Positions 1-10,997 of a stretch of 64,000 nucleotides of DNA are shown one piece after another. The position numbers and the translations under genes are program-made. The first letter of the stretch is position 1, and each line of letters begins with the position of its first letter. This stretch comes from Polytrichum commune (lineage: Eukaryota > Streptophyta > Polytrichopsida > Polytrichales > Polytrichaceae): NCBI GenBank assembly GCA_950295325.1, contig OX485809.1:13580001-13644000 (forward strand), read 5' to 3'. Below the pieces are notes generated by a model. It had not been told where the DNA came from and did no database searches. It saw nothing but the letters and a program-made list of their open reading frames with translations.

Positions 1-590
1 CGGCGATGGATTAAAGGGAATATGAGGATCTCCTAGACTTCTAATTTCCTTCTCCCCTCCTAGTCCAGCAAACATGTCTCTCTCATCTCCCATTGTGTGC
101 AAGTGTATATACAATCATGTTGGGTATGAGTTCAATTTATAATCTATTCGGCCAAAAACGATAATTGCTGCAGTCCAAGCTATAGAGTTGACTCACATAT
201 AGGACAAAGAGAAAAGTGATGGAATAAAAACAAAGCAAGTTGATTATTTTGATTGACTCATTTTTCAATTATACCAATCTCAGAAAATTAATTTTCATTG
301 ATTTTTTCTTGTTCTCATCCTTGGTTTTAATAATTCAACGACCTCACGGTTTCCAAACTTAATGAGACCATTTCAAATTCAGGGCCTCATTTTTTATTTT
401 AGGATCTATACATCCCACGGAAATAGGTCCAAATTTTTACTATTTTTGGTAGATTATGGAATATTCTGGAATTTTCCTGTCTATTTTTTTAAAAGCCTTA
501 TTTTAGTCTATCAAGTTTGCTATTTTTATTTCCTCTCCGCTCTACGCTCACATAGGAGTGTCGTCCAACTCTAGCCACTTCACTCTCAAG
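1..590. other. AT-rich intergenic DNA, no gene seen
   Basis: No frame here has protein-like composition or a recognisable motif. The one short open frame (362-574) is T-rich and reads as random hydrophobic sequence. From about 590 the sequence passes into the CTCAA-rich repeats. Confidence 0.6.
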
Positions 591-1976
591 ATATGCCATC
601 TTCGCTCAAAAAATGCATTTGTGCGCTTAAAGGTTTTAAATAAGATTTTTTCACCTCAAGGACCACTTTGGACACTCAAATCTCTCAAGTAAAGTCTAAC
701 TCACCTTAAAGGTGTTTTACACTCTCATAATCGTCAAGTAAGATCTTCTCCACTTCAAGAAAAGTCTTAAAACACTCAAATCGCTCAAATGCTTAGCCTT
801 TTCCTTCAAATATGCTTTTCAATAGTCAAATCAATCAAAACAATCAAATATGCTCCTCTTGAACTTCAAATGACTAGCCCATACCTTAAGTCAGCGTTTG
901 AACACTCAAATGACCAAGTCAAATCATTTCAAACTTCAAATGAACCCTCTTGCCATCGAACATTGTGGTTCCACTCCAATGCGTTCAAATAAGGTCCATT
1001 TGGGTTCAAAATGCTCTCGGGGTGTCAAATGGGTTATTAAACTCTCAAATAACTCAAGTCAAATCCAATCCACAATAAATAAGGGCTATTGTTCTCGAAT
1101 ATGCCCTCCAACCATCAAATCTCTCAAGTAAGATATTTTTCACCTCAAATGAGTCTACTTCTTCTCCAAAATGCCTAAAGACACTCTAATCACTCAAGTT
1201 TGATCTATCACACATCAAATGAGTCTACTTGCTATCAAATGTGGACTAAGACTTTTAATCACTTAAGGTAGATTTTGTTTCACTCAAATGAATGCATTTT
1301 CTCTCAAGTGTGTTGTTTGTACTCTCCAATCATTCAAGTATATGGGTATTGCACTCAATGCACTCACATAAGCATTTCGAAACTCAAGTGCATTCAAACA
1401 ATATTTCTTACAACTCAAAATACTTTGAATGCTTTCAAACAAGTGTCTCAAAATTCAACCCTTATAAATTATCACCTCTAAACCTCTCAAGTATGCCCTC
1501 AAACACTTGAAACAGTCAAGTCATATCCTTTGAACTATAAACGACTCCAAACCTTGCAAATGAACTTCTCCATACTCAAAATACTCAAGTTTAATATTTT
1601 GGAAATCTAAACACCTCAAAACCACTCAAGTCAGATCCTTTGAACTCTAAACGACTCCAAACCTTGCAAATAAGCTTCTTCACATTCAAATACTCAAGTT
1701 GAATACTTTGGAAGTCTAAACACGTCCAAACCTCTCAAATCAACTCCTCCACACTCAAATCACTTAAGTCTGATCCTTTGGAAGTCTAAACACCTTCAAA
1801 TCCTCATGGCTCACAAGTCAGCATTTTTTGCATCAAACAAACATTCAAGCAAAATCAAAACACAAAGAGACACTTACAACAACCAAATGCGACCTTACGC
1901 ACCTCCAATGCGCCAACTCCTCAAAATTCACTCCACAACCTCAAAGCAATCAAATATCTAGGCATTTCACTTGCAT
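590..1976 (-). repeat. decayed CTCAA-rich leader repeats of an old copia relic
   Basis: Irregular 40-100 bp units rich in ctcaaat and actcaag fill this stretch. Several keep the core ctcaagtcagatccttt (near 1625) or a close variant (near 1752). It matches the core ctcaagtcagcacctttcc of the 120-bp leader repeats in the young elements further right. The stretch ends at a PBS-like box next to an LTR relic, so it is best read as the minus-oriented untranslated leader of an ancient member of the same lineage. The unit length is too degraded to measure. Confidence 0.65.
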
Positions 1977-2253
1977 AGTGGGCCCATAACCTAATGGAAC
2001 TCAATAGGACTAAAGATGAGATTGCACAAGCAAGTTACATGTACACAAAGGCATATGATTAATGCTTGGAGTGAGATTGGTTTCCTCCATCCCTTGCTTT
2101 GCCCTTTATTGTTCATGGTCACCTCGGTTGCTACAAACAATATGAGATACATCCTCTCCCACTACAGACCAGCCTTGTAGGCTTATTACAACCTTGTTAC
2201 TTTTAGTATTACATTTTTATGACTACGAGCAACCTAATACTCCACCTTCGACA
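1977..2253 (-). repeat. relic copia LTR with adjacent PBS-like box (minus)
   Basis: The box tgggcccataacc at 1979-1991 is the one found beside every young 5' LTR. The following DNA aligns with the young LTR: ggagtgagattgg...ctccatcccttgc...cctttattg matches the R/TATA segment, and gcaacctaatactccaccttcgaca matches the U3 end. On the sense strand this relic LTR would start TGTCGAAGG, a canonical TG, where young copies start TATTGG. Its outer end abuts gag-pol on the opposite strand. Confidence 0.6.
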
Positions 2254-2254
2254 A

Positions 2255-4500
2255 TTCTTAAATTTGCTTGCAATCAATTTTTAAGTTGGTGACACTTTAA
2301 AGTGTGCGTCTTCTACCATCGTATTTATCAACCTACATTGTTGATCTTTTTGGAAATACCCTTAATTCCTAAACCCCTTACCATGCAAGAAGGTGATATC
2401 TTGTTGGACCATATCAACAAGTCCATGACCTTGCTGATTAACTTGTTTACTTAGAGGCATCCATGAGAAACGAAGATGTTGTCATGACTTTGCTCGAGAG
2501 TTTGCCACCCTCATACGAATCATTGATCACCATCTTGGAGACGATGCCGATGAAGGAGTTGACTAAGGAATATGTGACAACATGCTTGCTGCACGAGACA
2601 TCAAAGTGGAAGGAAAATGAACCCTAAGATGATGATGCCGTAATGGTGTTGCGTCAAAGCAAAGGAGAAATTCATCATGACGTAAAGACATAAAGACATG
2701 TTACTATTATAACAAACCACGTTACATTGTGCGTTTCTATTACAAGACAAAGAATAACAACCAAGATAATATAAACAACACCAAAGATAATGATGACTAA
2801 GTATTTTTTTTTAATGCAACATGGAATGCATTCAATGACCATGCGTAAGTGGATTATGAATTAAGAAGCAACGAAACACATGACTTTCCATATGATAAAA
2901 TTTGGCACAGACAAGGTAATTATTCCACACAATATCTATTTGGATGATAGTGTCATAGAAACAATTAGAATGGAATTCATTATTTTTGAGGTGATGGTGA
3001 AAGGCAAAACGAAAAGAATTTATATCAAGAATATCCTCCATGTGCCCAAATTGCGAGCAAATTTGCTCTGGGTGAATAACTTTTTGTCAAATGCATTGAA
3101 AGTGTAATTCAACCTAAATGAATATATCGTGAGAGCTCCCAATGATGAAGTTGTTGCAATGGCGCTATATGAAGGCAAATTATACCAAATGAACTATATT
3201 AAGGTTTATAGAATGGATACACCCAATTTGACACAATTATGAAAGAATAAAGGTGTACTTGAGCTTTGACATCGTCGGCTTGGATATTTGAATGTGGAGA
3301 ATATTCATGCACTTCAAAATATGGTTGACATGAAACCTTGATAAAAAAAAATTATCCCACATCTTCGTTGATTTGTAAAGCATTCATTGAGGGTAAATAA
3401 CATAGGGCAACATCTTCTCAATAATGGAGAAAAACAAACAACTAAGTCTTCGAAGATTATACAGTCGGACGTGTGTGATCTAATGAAGACCACATTCATG
3501 AGCAATGCAAGATATTTTATCATCTTCATTGATGATTTTCGAAGAAGGTGTGAGTGTACATGTTGAAGACGAAAGGAAATGCTTGGAGGAGTTCAAGATA
3601 TTCAAGGCATTTATAGAGACGCAATTAGAGCATAAGATCAAATTGTTTCCGTCGGATAATGGTGGTAAGTTCATTTATGAGGTATTCCATATGTCTTTAA
3701 ATGAAAATGACATTGATAGGCAAACATCCACCCCATATAGGCCGAAAGAAAATAAAGTGACGGAGCTTGTAAATCATACCATAGTAGAGATGATGAGGGG
3801 TATGTTTCATGCTCGAAAGCTCAACAAATCATTTTGGATGGAAGCAATGAAAAATATGATTTACAAACGAATGTTTTGCCCCCCATTACATCCAAAAAAG
3901 GTGGAGCAAGAAAACTCTTGTATTGCACACATGCGTGTGTTTGGATTTGTCGCATTTATGATGATGCCCAATGTAAAGAGTGTTAAAATTGATGCAAAAA
4001 AACACCAAATGCTTATTTTATTATTAGCAAAGGCACCAAAGCATATAAACTCACATATTTGAAAACCAACAAGATTACAAAATATAGATGTTTTGTCCAT
4101 CAAAGACAAATCAAGTGTTGGGGAATGTTTTGTAGATACGTCCAAGTAGAAGAAACAAGGCTCCCATGGTGGTTATGATGGACGCATCTTCCAAATCAAT
4201 TTTGTTTGATGACGGTAAAGGTATTTAAGAGTGTGAGAAGCAAGTGAAAGATAACTAAATTGCAATTCAAGAAGCAAGAAGAGGATCAACGAACAAAGGG
4301 TATTCTTCAACACCTCCGTCCCATAACAATTTAAATGAATTAATGTACGCAACTTTAAGTGTTCATGGAGAGGGGCGACCTTCCTAGGAGCAAAGATATC
4401 TCACAAGGGAGTGCCAGTCACTTGGAGAATGGTGGAAGAACCACATATTGCCCCAACATAATGTAGAAAGGGCTAATATGACATATTTTTATAATCTTTT
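2255..4500 (+). pseudogene. decayed Ty1/copia gag-pol, 5'-truncated, no RT/RNase H
   Basis: Stops and frameshifts break this copy, but segments match the intact gag-pol of 20-61 kb in the same order. They are: gag (2455-2630, motif DVVMTLLESLPPSYE), a ruined CCHC knuckle (about 2698-2750), the stretch before the integrase ending NILHVPKLRANLL (about 3020-3070), integrase IDDF (about 3525), SDNGGKFI (3651-3675) and TELVNHTIVEMMRGM (3760-3806), the conserved VFGFVAF box (3937-3960), and GEWWKNH (about 4421-4442). The reverse transcriptase and RNase H regions are missing. The plus-strand gag begins at once after the minus-strand LTR relic, as in the young joint at 25840/25841. Confidence 0.8.
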
Positions 4501-4559
4501 GCAAAAGAGAAGCAACAATCACTATTAAGAGCAATGAAATTGCAAACCTTTGACTCTTT

Positions 4560-4870
4560 GCAAAGTAAATGTATTTCGGTTAGATGATTAGATTGCTCAT
4601 ACTTATAAGATTATGATTATTAAAAAATTATGAATGAATAACATTTGAATAATCCCATATGATTTGTGGGAAGTGAGAATTGAAATATCTCATATGCATA
4701 ATATGAACCAAGCTGAAAAATACAATAAAAGACAAAGCAAAGAATAAAGGTGATCATCTCACTCCTATCATTATTCATATATCTTTGTGTATGTGCTTGT
4801 GCATCTTGATCTCTAATTCTATTGTGCTTCAATACTTTTGGGTATATTATTTCTTTAGGTTTTTTTCTTT
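4560..4870 (+). repeat. relic copia LTR (plus)
   Basis: Segments such as catatgatttgtgggaagtg, atctcatatgcataatatga and aggtgatcatctcactcc align with the reverse complement of the relic LTR at 12700-12937. It closes the relic on the right, giving leader(-), LTR(-), gag-pol(+), LTR(+). Its exact ends are not resolvable. Confidence 0.55.
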
Positions 4871-4889
4871 TTACATCTTTTTCCATTCA

Positions 4890-7800
4890 AATTCTCATTT
4901 AATTGTATACTAAACTATACATAAAATTTACACAAAATCTCATTATTGTTAAAAATGGTGCATGGGCTTAATACAACCTTATTATGGAATTCTAATTGTA
5001 CAAACAATTGCAATGATATTTATACCCATCGTTATTTTTGGGGACTGAAATAATGGTTGTTCATGTTAGAAAAAAGGTGAGTAACCTACAAACCAACGCT
5101 TCATGGTATATCTTTACTTCCCTTATTTAAATGAACATCCCTATAACTTTGAGGTTAGCAAGACCCAGCAATAACTTATTTTTGAAGTCCAACATCAAAT
5201 ATATGTGATTTTTCTGAAGTGCAAATTTTGTCGAAGCTTCAACTCACATAGAAGGGATAGCTTTCTGATCATGCAGAAACTATGTGAAAGACTACAAAAT
5301 CAATCCAACTTTGCATGTAATGCTTCCGTTCAATAATAGCAAACACATTTTGGACATTCAGCCATATAGCATAAATAGCTAGAGTAGTATGCACATCAAG
5401 AAATAAGTAATAACTTGCTTGGTAAAGAATGGCACTCTCAAGAATAAGTTATAACAACACAAAACTTCAAATAATAGGACAGGTTGATGTACCTCTCAAT
5501 TCAACAACCCAGTGGGGAGCACATGCATCCATGGATGGAGCACCTGATCATACTTCAGACACTGAAACAACATCACAGCTCACAGCTCTAAATGTTCTTC
5601 ATGGTTCAAATTGAGGGTGCTAACATGACTAGGAAATTTGCACAATTGAGTCACATTCAGACTCCTTCGAAACCTCGATCAGGTTGGGATCTTCATGGAA
5701 TAAAAGGTCATAGAAATGCAGTGCATGAAGGGGCAGCTAGTTTTGCGAAAGTCAAACCCAAAACGGGAGAGAGTAGGTAGTTTTTTAACTCTGGAAACCA
5801 AAGTCTCCTACAGAAAAAAGGAACAATCACTGTAAAGTTCCATCTAGCACATGTCCAGACAAATGCCTGAACAACCACTTCATACACAAAAGCGGTTTCT
5901 CGGTTCTCATGTTACTGATGCAGCTCCACCTCTATATATCCTTGCATTAAGTTACAAAACTTTGGAAGTATGTTGGGCTTTGTGGATTCAACAATGCAGT
6001 TTGAATTAAAACCTAACAGCATTTGGAGATATTTTTCGTTAACTCTTGTGATTGAATCGATTGTGATATTTCTGATATGTTGATGCATACTTGCCAGAAA
6101 ATCATAGCGTATGTTACAGAAAAAAATAACAGCATCAATTTGCAGCTTAGATTTTCAAATGTTGTACTCTGTTCAACCTGCAAACTAACTGCAGGTTGAC
6201 GTGGACTCTAGGCACTCAATCCTAAGTCAAGCCTCTTCAAGATCCAGCATGATTCCAGTATCATGTATTACTATCTATGAGATTCTCTAGCAACATGTAC
6301 AGGTCGACTGCCAATGTGCTGACATGAGCCTAGTGTTTGTATAATCTGCCTCTCTGTAATTGTCCAAGGTTGAAACTTGTTTGTTATTTAAGTTGAAGCA
6401 CACAGGCAGGCTGCTCTTCATTATTCTGGCCAAGATTTTCACTCCTCATACCTCTTCCCTTCGTCACCATAGACAACATAACCTTCACAGTTATGGAGTA
6501 CCTGTCATGACCAGCACAGATTGACCCACTTGGACCCACTTGAGATCAAACCAACCTGCATTGTCAAAGAGCAAGCTTTATCAACGTGCATTTTCATTAT
6601 TTTCAAATACTTTTATTTTCTACATACTCTTCAAATTGGGCCATGGAATCATCTTGCATTTGTCTGCACAAGTTACAACTCCATGGAATTAGCATCTACT
6701 AAGTGACACTTATCACCTAGTGCAAATTGATGGCCACAAAGCTAGAAAAAGTCATGCTTTGGCACTTGCAACAGGTGATCTGACTTGCTTAAATGCAATT
6801 AAATTAATCTTAATACACTGATTAATTAGACAAGCTTTCTGGCTACCTATGACTTATGGAGACTCCATGTCAGCTGGGTGGTAAGTGCATATATTAGACT
6901 CTTGGGGGATGAGCAATTTTATGACATTATTTAACTGTTGGTTGATGAATTTTGCATTTCGTCCATTTGGAGGTTGTTTTGTGCCAATTAATATCCCAAA
7001 TGGTCAGTGACAGGGCCGTGTTCTTGAGGGTCACACACCTCACAGCTCTAAATGATGGCATCCTGTCATTTTCAACCATGGGTACCTATTCAGATGGCCT
7101 CCCCCTAGTCCCCACAATGGCAATAAGTCTGCTGACTAGGCACATTCTTCATCTGTGAAGGTGGAGACGAGTTCTTGAGCAATATGACAGTATCCAGATT
7201 TTGTTATACTTATACATATAGCCCACCCTGTGTCCCTAGCACACCAAACCATCCAATTACTGCACAACTGTCAAGGAAGGTTCCTGCCATCTTCTATATA
7301 TAAAGCAGCTGGAAGGCTCACTCCAGCAATTGCAAGTTGCAACACCTCTTGATTTTGTAGGATCAGTTTCAACTAGGAGCAAATTGCAGGGTTTCAACTA
7401 TCAACACATAAAATGCATTGCGGAAGACACCATCGGAAAGCGAACCAAAACCGCAATGCAACTAGCGACTTGAAACTGAAAAGTAGCGGTCTTGTGGTGA
7501 TTTGTGACATCAAAACCAGCCCGAAATGTCCTAATTTCTTTTTTAGCTGTGTGGCCTTAATTATGTAATCTTAACACTCGGAGAGAAAAGTGATTCAGGA
7601 AGAATATATGTGAGAATTCCAGAGCATAATATATACCAGCTTCAGAGTGATTCTTGCACAGATGTCTTCTCCTGCTGCCTCCAACTTTGACCTTACAAAC
7701 TTCATGTGCTTTCTTCCCAGTAGGAAGGTATTTGTAATCAGAATGAAACCGCATAAAAATCAACAAAATATTAACCGTTGGAAAAAAGACATCCGAAATG

Positions 7801-8230
7801 ACAACCTATGATCCTCGATAAACATTACCTCATCCCAGTAAAACAACACATTATCTGCACATCTCAGATTGTCAAACTCCTACACCGAATTTCCATCTCA
7901 AACTGACTTGAACTGAACCGCATTAGAGAGTCAATGCCATGAATCAAAGTAGTTGTATTCTAATATGTGAATTATCGAGCAGGTGAACATCCATGCAAGG
8001 AATCCACAAAAAGAGCCTTTTAATTCTTGAATGAAGTGAATGTACAATTCCTACAGTCTCAAGCGAGTATCAAGAACAGCTACTGGACTACGTGAATCAA
8101 AGTAATATCGTCATCGGTAGTTGTGGAATCTAATTATACCCAGCTGAGGCCTGCTATTGATTAATGTAGTGCACATGGACTTAGTAGGAGAAGAGATGGT
8201 TGAGGAAATTGACCTACAAAATAACATTCA
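4890..8230. other. intergenic DNA, no gene recognised
   Basis: About 3.3 kb of AT-rich sequence. Open frames are all under about 70 codons and none shows a known motif. A lysine/arginine-rich minus frame at 7557-7766 might be an exon fragment, because it is followed by a GT on that strand, but I could not name it. No tRNA, rRNA or repeat array was seen. Confidence 0.5.
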
Positions 8231-8232
8231 TC

Positions 8233-8976
8233 TCATCCTTTCTTCACAGGTCGCTGCACATAGGACTTATTAGGATCCTCTGTTTTGAGTTTGGGAGGTC
8301 GTAATTCGCCCTTCTTGCTCTTCTTTCCTCCTTTCATGAAGTCTCTCCAGCTTGAAACCCTATTTTCCCTGGTTTCCTCCCACTTCTCCTGATGTTCCCT
8401 CTTGTGTTTCCACATCTCACGAGTCTCCTCTTCCTCTTTCTTTACCCTACCTTCCTCTTCCGAAATACGCATGGTCAATTTTCTACGTCGCCATTCTTGC
8501 TCCGTTAATATCTCTCTCACACGTAGCTTCCACGCTTGTCGAAACTCCTCGGAGTGTTCAAATGATCCCTCGGCCTTTCCCTCGTCGACCATGGACTTGA
8601 TCTTGGAAGCATTATCCCGCTTCAGTTTCTTCCTCCTATCGGAACGCAACTCGTCCCTGGCTGCGTTGATTTGCGACACAATATAATCGCGTTCAGAGGG
8701 GTCCAACAACAGCTTCTGCGCCTTGGCCAGCGCCGCAAAGGCCTCGTTAGCTCGGGGATGTTTGCACTTATCAGGATGGATGAGCAGGGACAGCTTGCGA
8801 TATTGGCGTCGCACGTCATCCACAGCGGAGTCAAAGGGGAGATTGAGATGCTCGAAGGGATTAAGCTTGAAGCAAGCTAAGACGCGCACCACTTCGTTGT
8901 CACGCTCCACATCACCAACTTCCGAGAAGAAGTCCTTAAGTAAGGCCTCCTCCGAAGGCGTAGGCGCATCCGCCAT
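8233..8976 (-). CDS. DNAJC8: DNAJC8-like J-domain protein (spliceosome-associated)
   Basis: A complete 247-residue frame with a good start context (accATGGcg). The J domain covers about residues 38-95, with FEHLNLPFDSAVDDVRRQY and the HPD tripeptide at 67-69. A highly charged helical stretch follows (about 110-210). The tail has RVSSWRDFM, then GKKSKKG and LRPPKLK. J domain, charged coiled coil and a SWRxF...LRPPK tail are the signature of DNAJC8 (SPF31 in animals), a nuclear Hsp70 co-chaperone linked to pre-mRNA splicing. Length fits the family (about 250 residues). The coding region is uninterrupted here, so a retrocopy cannot be excluded, but there are no disabling changes. The 5' flank carries microsatellites and a CT/GA-rich tract. 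Confidence 0.9.
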   Translation of the reverse strand: MADAPTPSEEALLKDFFSEVGDVERDNEVVRVLACFKLNPFEHLNLPFDSAVDDVRRQYRKLSLLIHPDKCKHPRANEAFAALAKAQKLLLDPSERDYIVSQINAARDELRSDRRKKLKRDNASKIKSMVDEGKAEGSFEHSEEFRQAWKLRVREILTEQEWRRRKLTMRISEEEGRVKKEEEETREMWKHKREHQEKWEETRENRVSSWRDFMKGGKKSKKGELRPPKLKTEDPNKSYVQRPVKKG

Positions 8977-9030
8977 GGTCTAACTTACGACACAAACTAA
9001 TCGAGGCGCAGCAGCAGCCGACTAGTCATG

Positions 9031-9084
9031 GTCTGTCTGTCTGTCTGTCCGTCCGTCCGTCCGTCCGTCCGTGCGTGCGTGCGT
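9031..9084. repeat. compound tetranucleotide microsatellite
   Basis: Three successive blocks, (GTCT)4, (GTCC)6 and (GTGC)3, each differ from the one before by one base, ending in gtat. The tract lies about 55 bp upstream of the DNAJC8-like start codon. Confidence 0.9.
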
Positions 9085-9365
9085 ATCCTGTCGGAAGGAG
9101 GGGAGGGAAGGGAGGGGACGAGAGGGGGGAAGCGGAGGCAATTAGGGTTTGAAGGGCAAAGTTGAGTAGAGAGGAGAGGAGTTTGGCGATGACGAAACGA
9201 GTCCAGGGCAACATTGGCTTCTTCTGTGTTGACATGCATACAGATGTATGTATGTATGTTATTAGTAAAGGTGGTAACGAGTATGTTATTATGTGATGAG
9301 TTCTGATGTGAGCAGCACTCAGGTACGTTATGGTAGGTAAGTAGGTAGGTATGCCTACCAGCCTC

Positions 9366-9413
9366 GCCCTCTCTCTCTCTCCCCCTCCCTCTCTCTCCCT
9401 CTCTCTCGCTCGC
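9366..9413. repeat. CT/GA-rich low-complexity tract
   Basis: Near-pure pyrimidine run of ctctct and ccct units on the plus strand. Confidence 0.85.
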
Positions 9414-9460
9414 CGTGAGTACCATTCCAACCGAGGACGCCACTACACTAATAAGTACCT

Positions 9461-10143
9461 ACTACACTGTCTGCAGTCAGGAGTCCACCTCCCAGCCTCC
9501 CCTCCACTTACTTAAATTCCAACTCAACCCCATTCCACTCTAACCCCCCTTATACATGCACTCCATTATTCACCGCATTCAATTCCTACTCTTCATTCTC
9601 CCTCATACTACTACAACTACAACACTTATGATACAACATTTTTTACGCCCCAACTGTCATATAATACACATAATTAATGTATGACATTGGTGGGGCCCAC
9701 ACTATATTTGCCTTGGGATCAAGGAGTCCATGTTGAATTCATCAATGGGTCAACTTAAGTTAACTCATGTTAATTGTTTTAACCCTTGGTTTCAAAACAT
9801 ACATACACTTTTCAGTCTTTGGGTTGGATGGAGGTTACATCAAGGATTTAGGGATTGTTGGATTTGTAAACTATAATTTTCAAGTTGTTCATTTCTCTTC
9901 TTCATTCAAAATTGTCCTCACACATGAATCTCACAACTCTTTAGATTGGACATTTCAGTCCTTGCCAACTTACACTCCTAGATTTGTCCATGTTGCTCTT
10001 CAATTTCTTGGCTATGGAGACAACAATAGTCTTGAGTGGCAGATGCTTTTCATTTCCGTTATATTTTCAACAATTTTGGTGTTGATGACCACATCTCCAC
10101 ACAAAACAACTTGCACACAATTTGATGAGCACTGACCTCCTCC
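9461..10143. other. intergenic DNA, probably 5' flank of the pogo-like relic
   Basis: A 122-codon frame at 9767-10135 has no recognisable domain and is not convincing as a gene. The stretch tgtcatataat near 9656 resembles, on the opposite strand, tgtcatattat-like sequence near 12270-12330 beyond the transposase relic. These could be remains of terminal inverted repeats, which is weak. Confidence 0.35.
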
Positions 10144-10226
10144 GCATTGGTTATCGCGTCGGAAGATGTTTACAATATGGATGAGACTAGTTTGTTTTAT
10201 TGTGCCCAATCAAACAAGACACTAGT

Positions 10227-10997
10227 TGTAATGTAACTAGAATTATTAAAGAATATTCTAACTACATGTGCCAGTGTGTAAGCAGAGAAAGATGAGAGCT
10301 AAACAACTCTCAGTTGAAGATGAATGGATAGGAGTAAGACAACTCCAAATTGACAACATGTGCACTGGAGTTAGACAGCTCCGCATTTAGTGCATTGGAA
10401 TTAGACTATTCCAATTGAGAACATGTGCACGTGAGTTAGACAACTCTCGATGAGGTGCACAAGAGTTAGACCACTCCATATTTGGAAAGATGAATGTTAT
10501 TCATTGGAGTTAGACAACTCTCAATGAATAGATAAAGCTAGTTGGAATTAGACAGTTCCAACTAGAAGATTGAATGAATGAATGGATGAACTAGTTGGAA
10601 TTAGACAGTTCCAACTAGAAGATGGAATGGATAAACTAAGTTGGAGTTAAACAGTTCCAACTTGAAGAAGGTTTGAGGGAGCCAAAAATAGAATATATAT
10701 TCATAGTAGAACTACCAGATAGAGCTATGAATAGAATACTTTTACTATATGTAAAGATAGAAAGTAAAAATAATGCCTTTGGCATAAGAGGAAGCTCGGG
10801 GGAGGAGAGAGGGGTTTTTTGGTTGTTAGCTTTGTCTCCTACGGTCGGGTGGTAGAGCTTCTTTGACCAAAACTTACTTGGTCTCGGATTGTACTTAGAG
10901 GTCTCACAAAGAAATAAATTATGTTTTTTTTTCAATTCCCTACTATGAGAGATTGTTGTCGTGAAACCAATTGCCAACCGGCGAGAGGTGTGTAACA
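10227..10997. mobile_element. solo LTR (771 bp) inserted in the pogo-like relic
   Basis: The insert starts TGTAATGTAAC and ends GGTGTGTAACA, giving TGT...ACA termini. It is flanked by the 5-bp duplication ctagt (10222-10226 and 10998-11002). Removing it with one duplication restores the transposase frame, which fixes the boundaries. There is no internal coding region, so this is a solo LTR. It differs in sequence from the copia LTRs of the right-hand cluster. It contains the hairpin array (10293-10668), a TATA-like stretch near 10690 and aaataaatt near 10912, which would fit a plus orientation (inferred). Confidence 0.85.
10293..10668. repeat. array of about ten short hairpins with TTAGAC loops
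   Basis: About ten degenerate units each hold an inverted repeat around a ttagac-like loop. Examples are GAGTT-agac-AACTC, ATTGGAAT-tagact-ATTCCAAT and CTAGTTGGAA-ttagacag-TTCCAACTAG (the last occurs twice). Arm sequences differ between units, yet the two arms of a unit usually remain complementary. Spacers of 15-35 bp are rich in gatgaatg. All lie in the first half of the solo LTR. Confidence 0.8.

Larger units (their letters stand above)
8977..9460 (-). promoter_or_regulatory. 5' UTR/promoter region of the DNAJC8-like gene with simple repeats
   Basis: Directly upstream of the ATG on the minus strand. It holds a tetranucleotide run (9031-9084), short tatg and gtag runs (about 9243-9258 and 9334-9350) and a 48-bp CT tract (9366-9413), which is GA-rich on the coding strand. 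GA/CT-rich stretches are common in plant core promoters and 5' UTRs. No clear TATA box was found. The function is inferred from position only. Confidence 0.45.

Noticed and set aside
7557-7766. Minus-strand K/R-rich frame that could be an exon
   Set aside because: No family recognised and no supporting neighbouring exon; left as a note in the intergenic entry.
9767-10135. 122-codon plus-strand frame
   Set aside because: No recognisable domain, T-rich composition, and it ends just before the pogo-like relic; not enough support for a gene.
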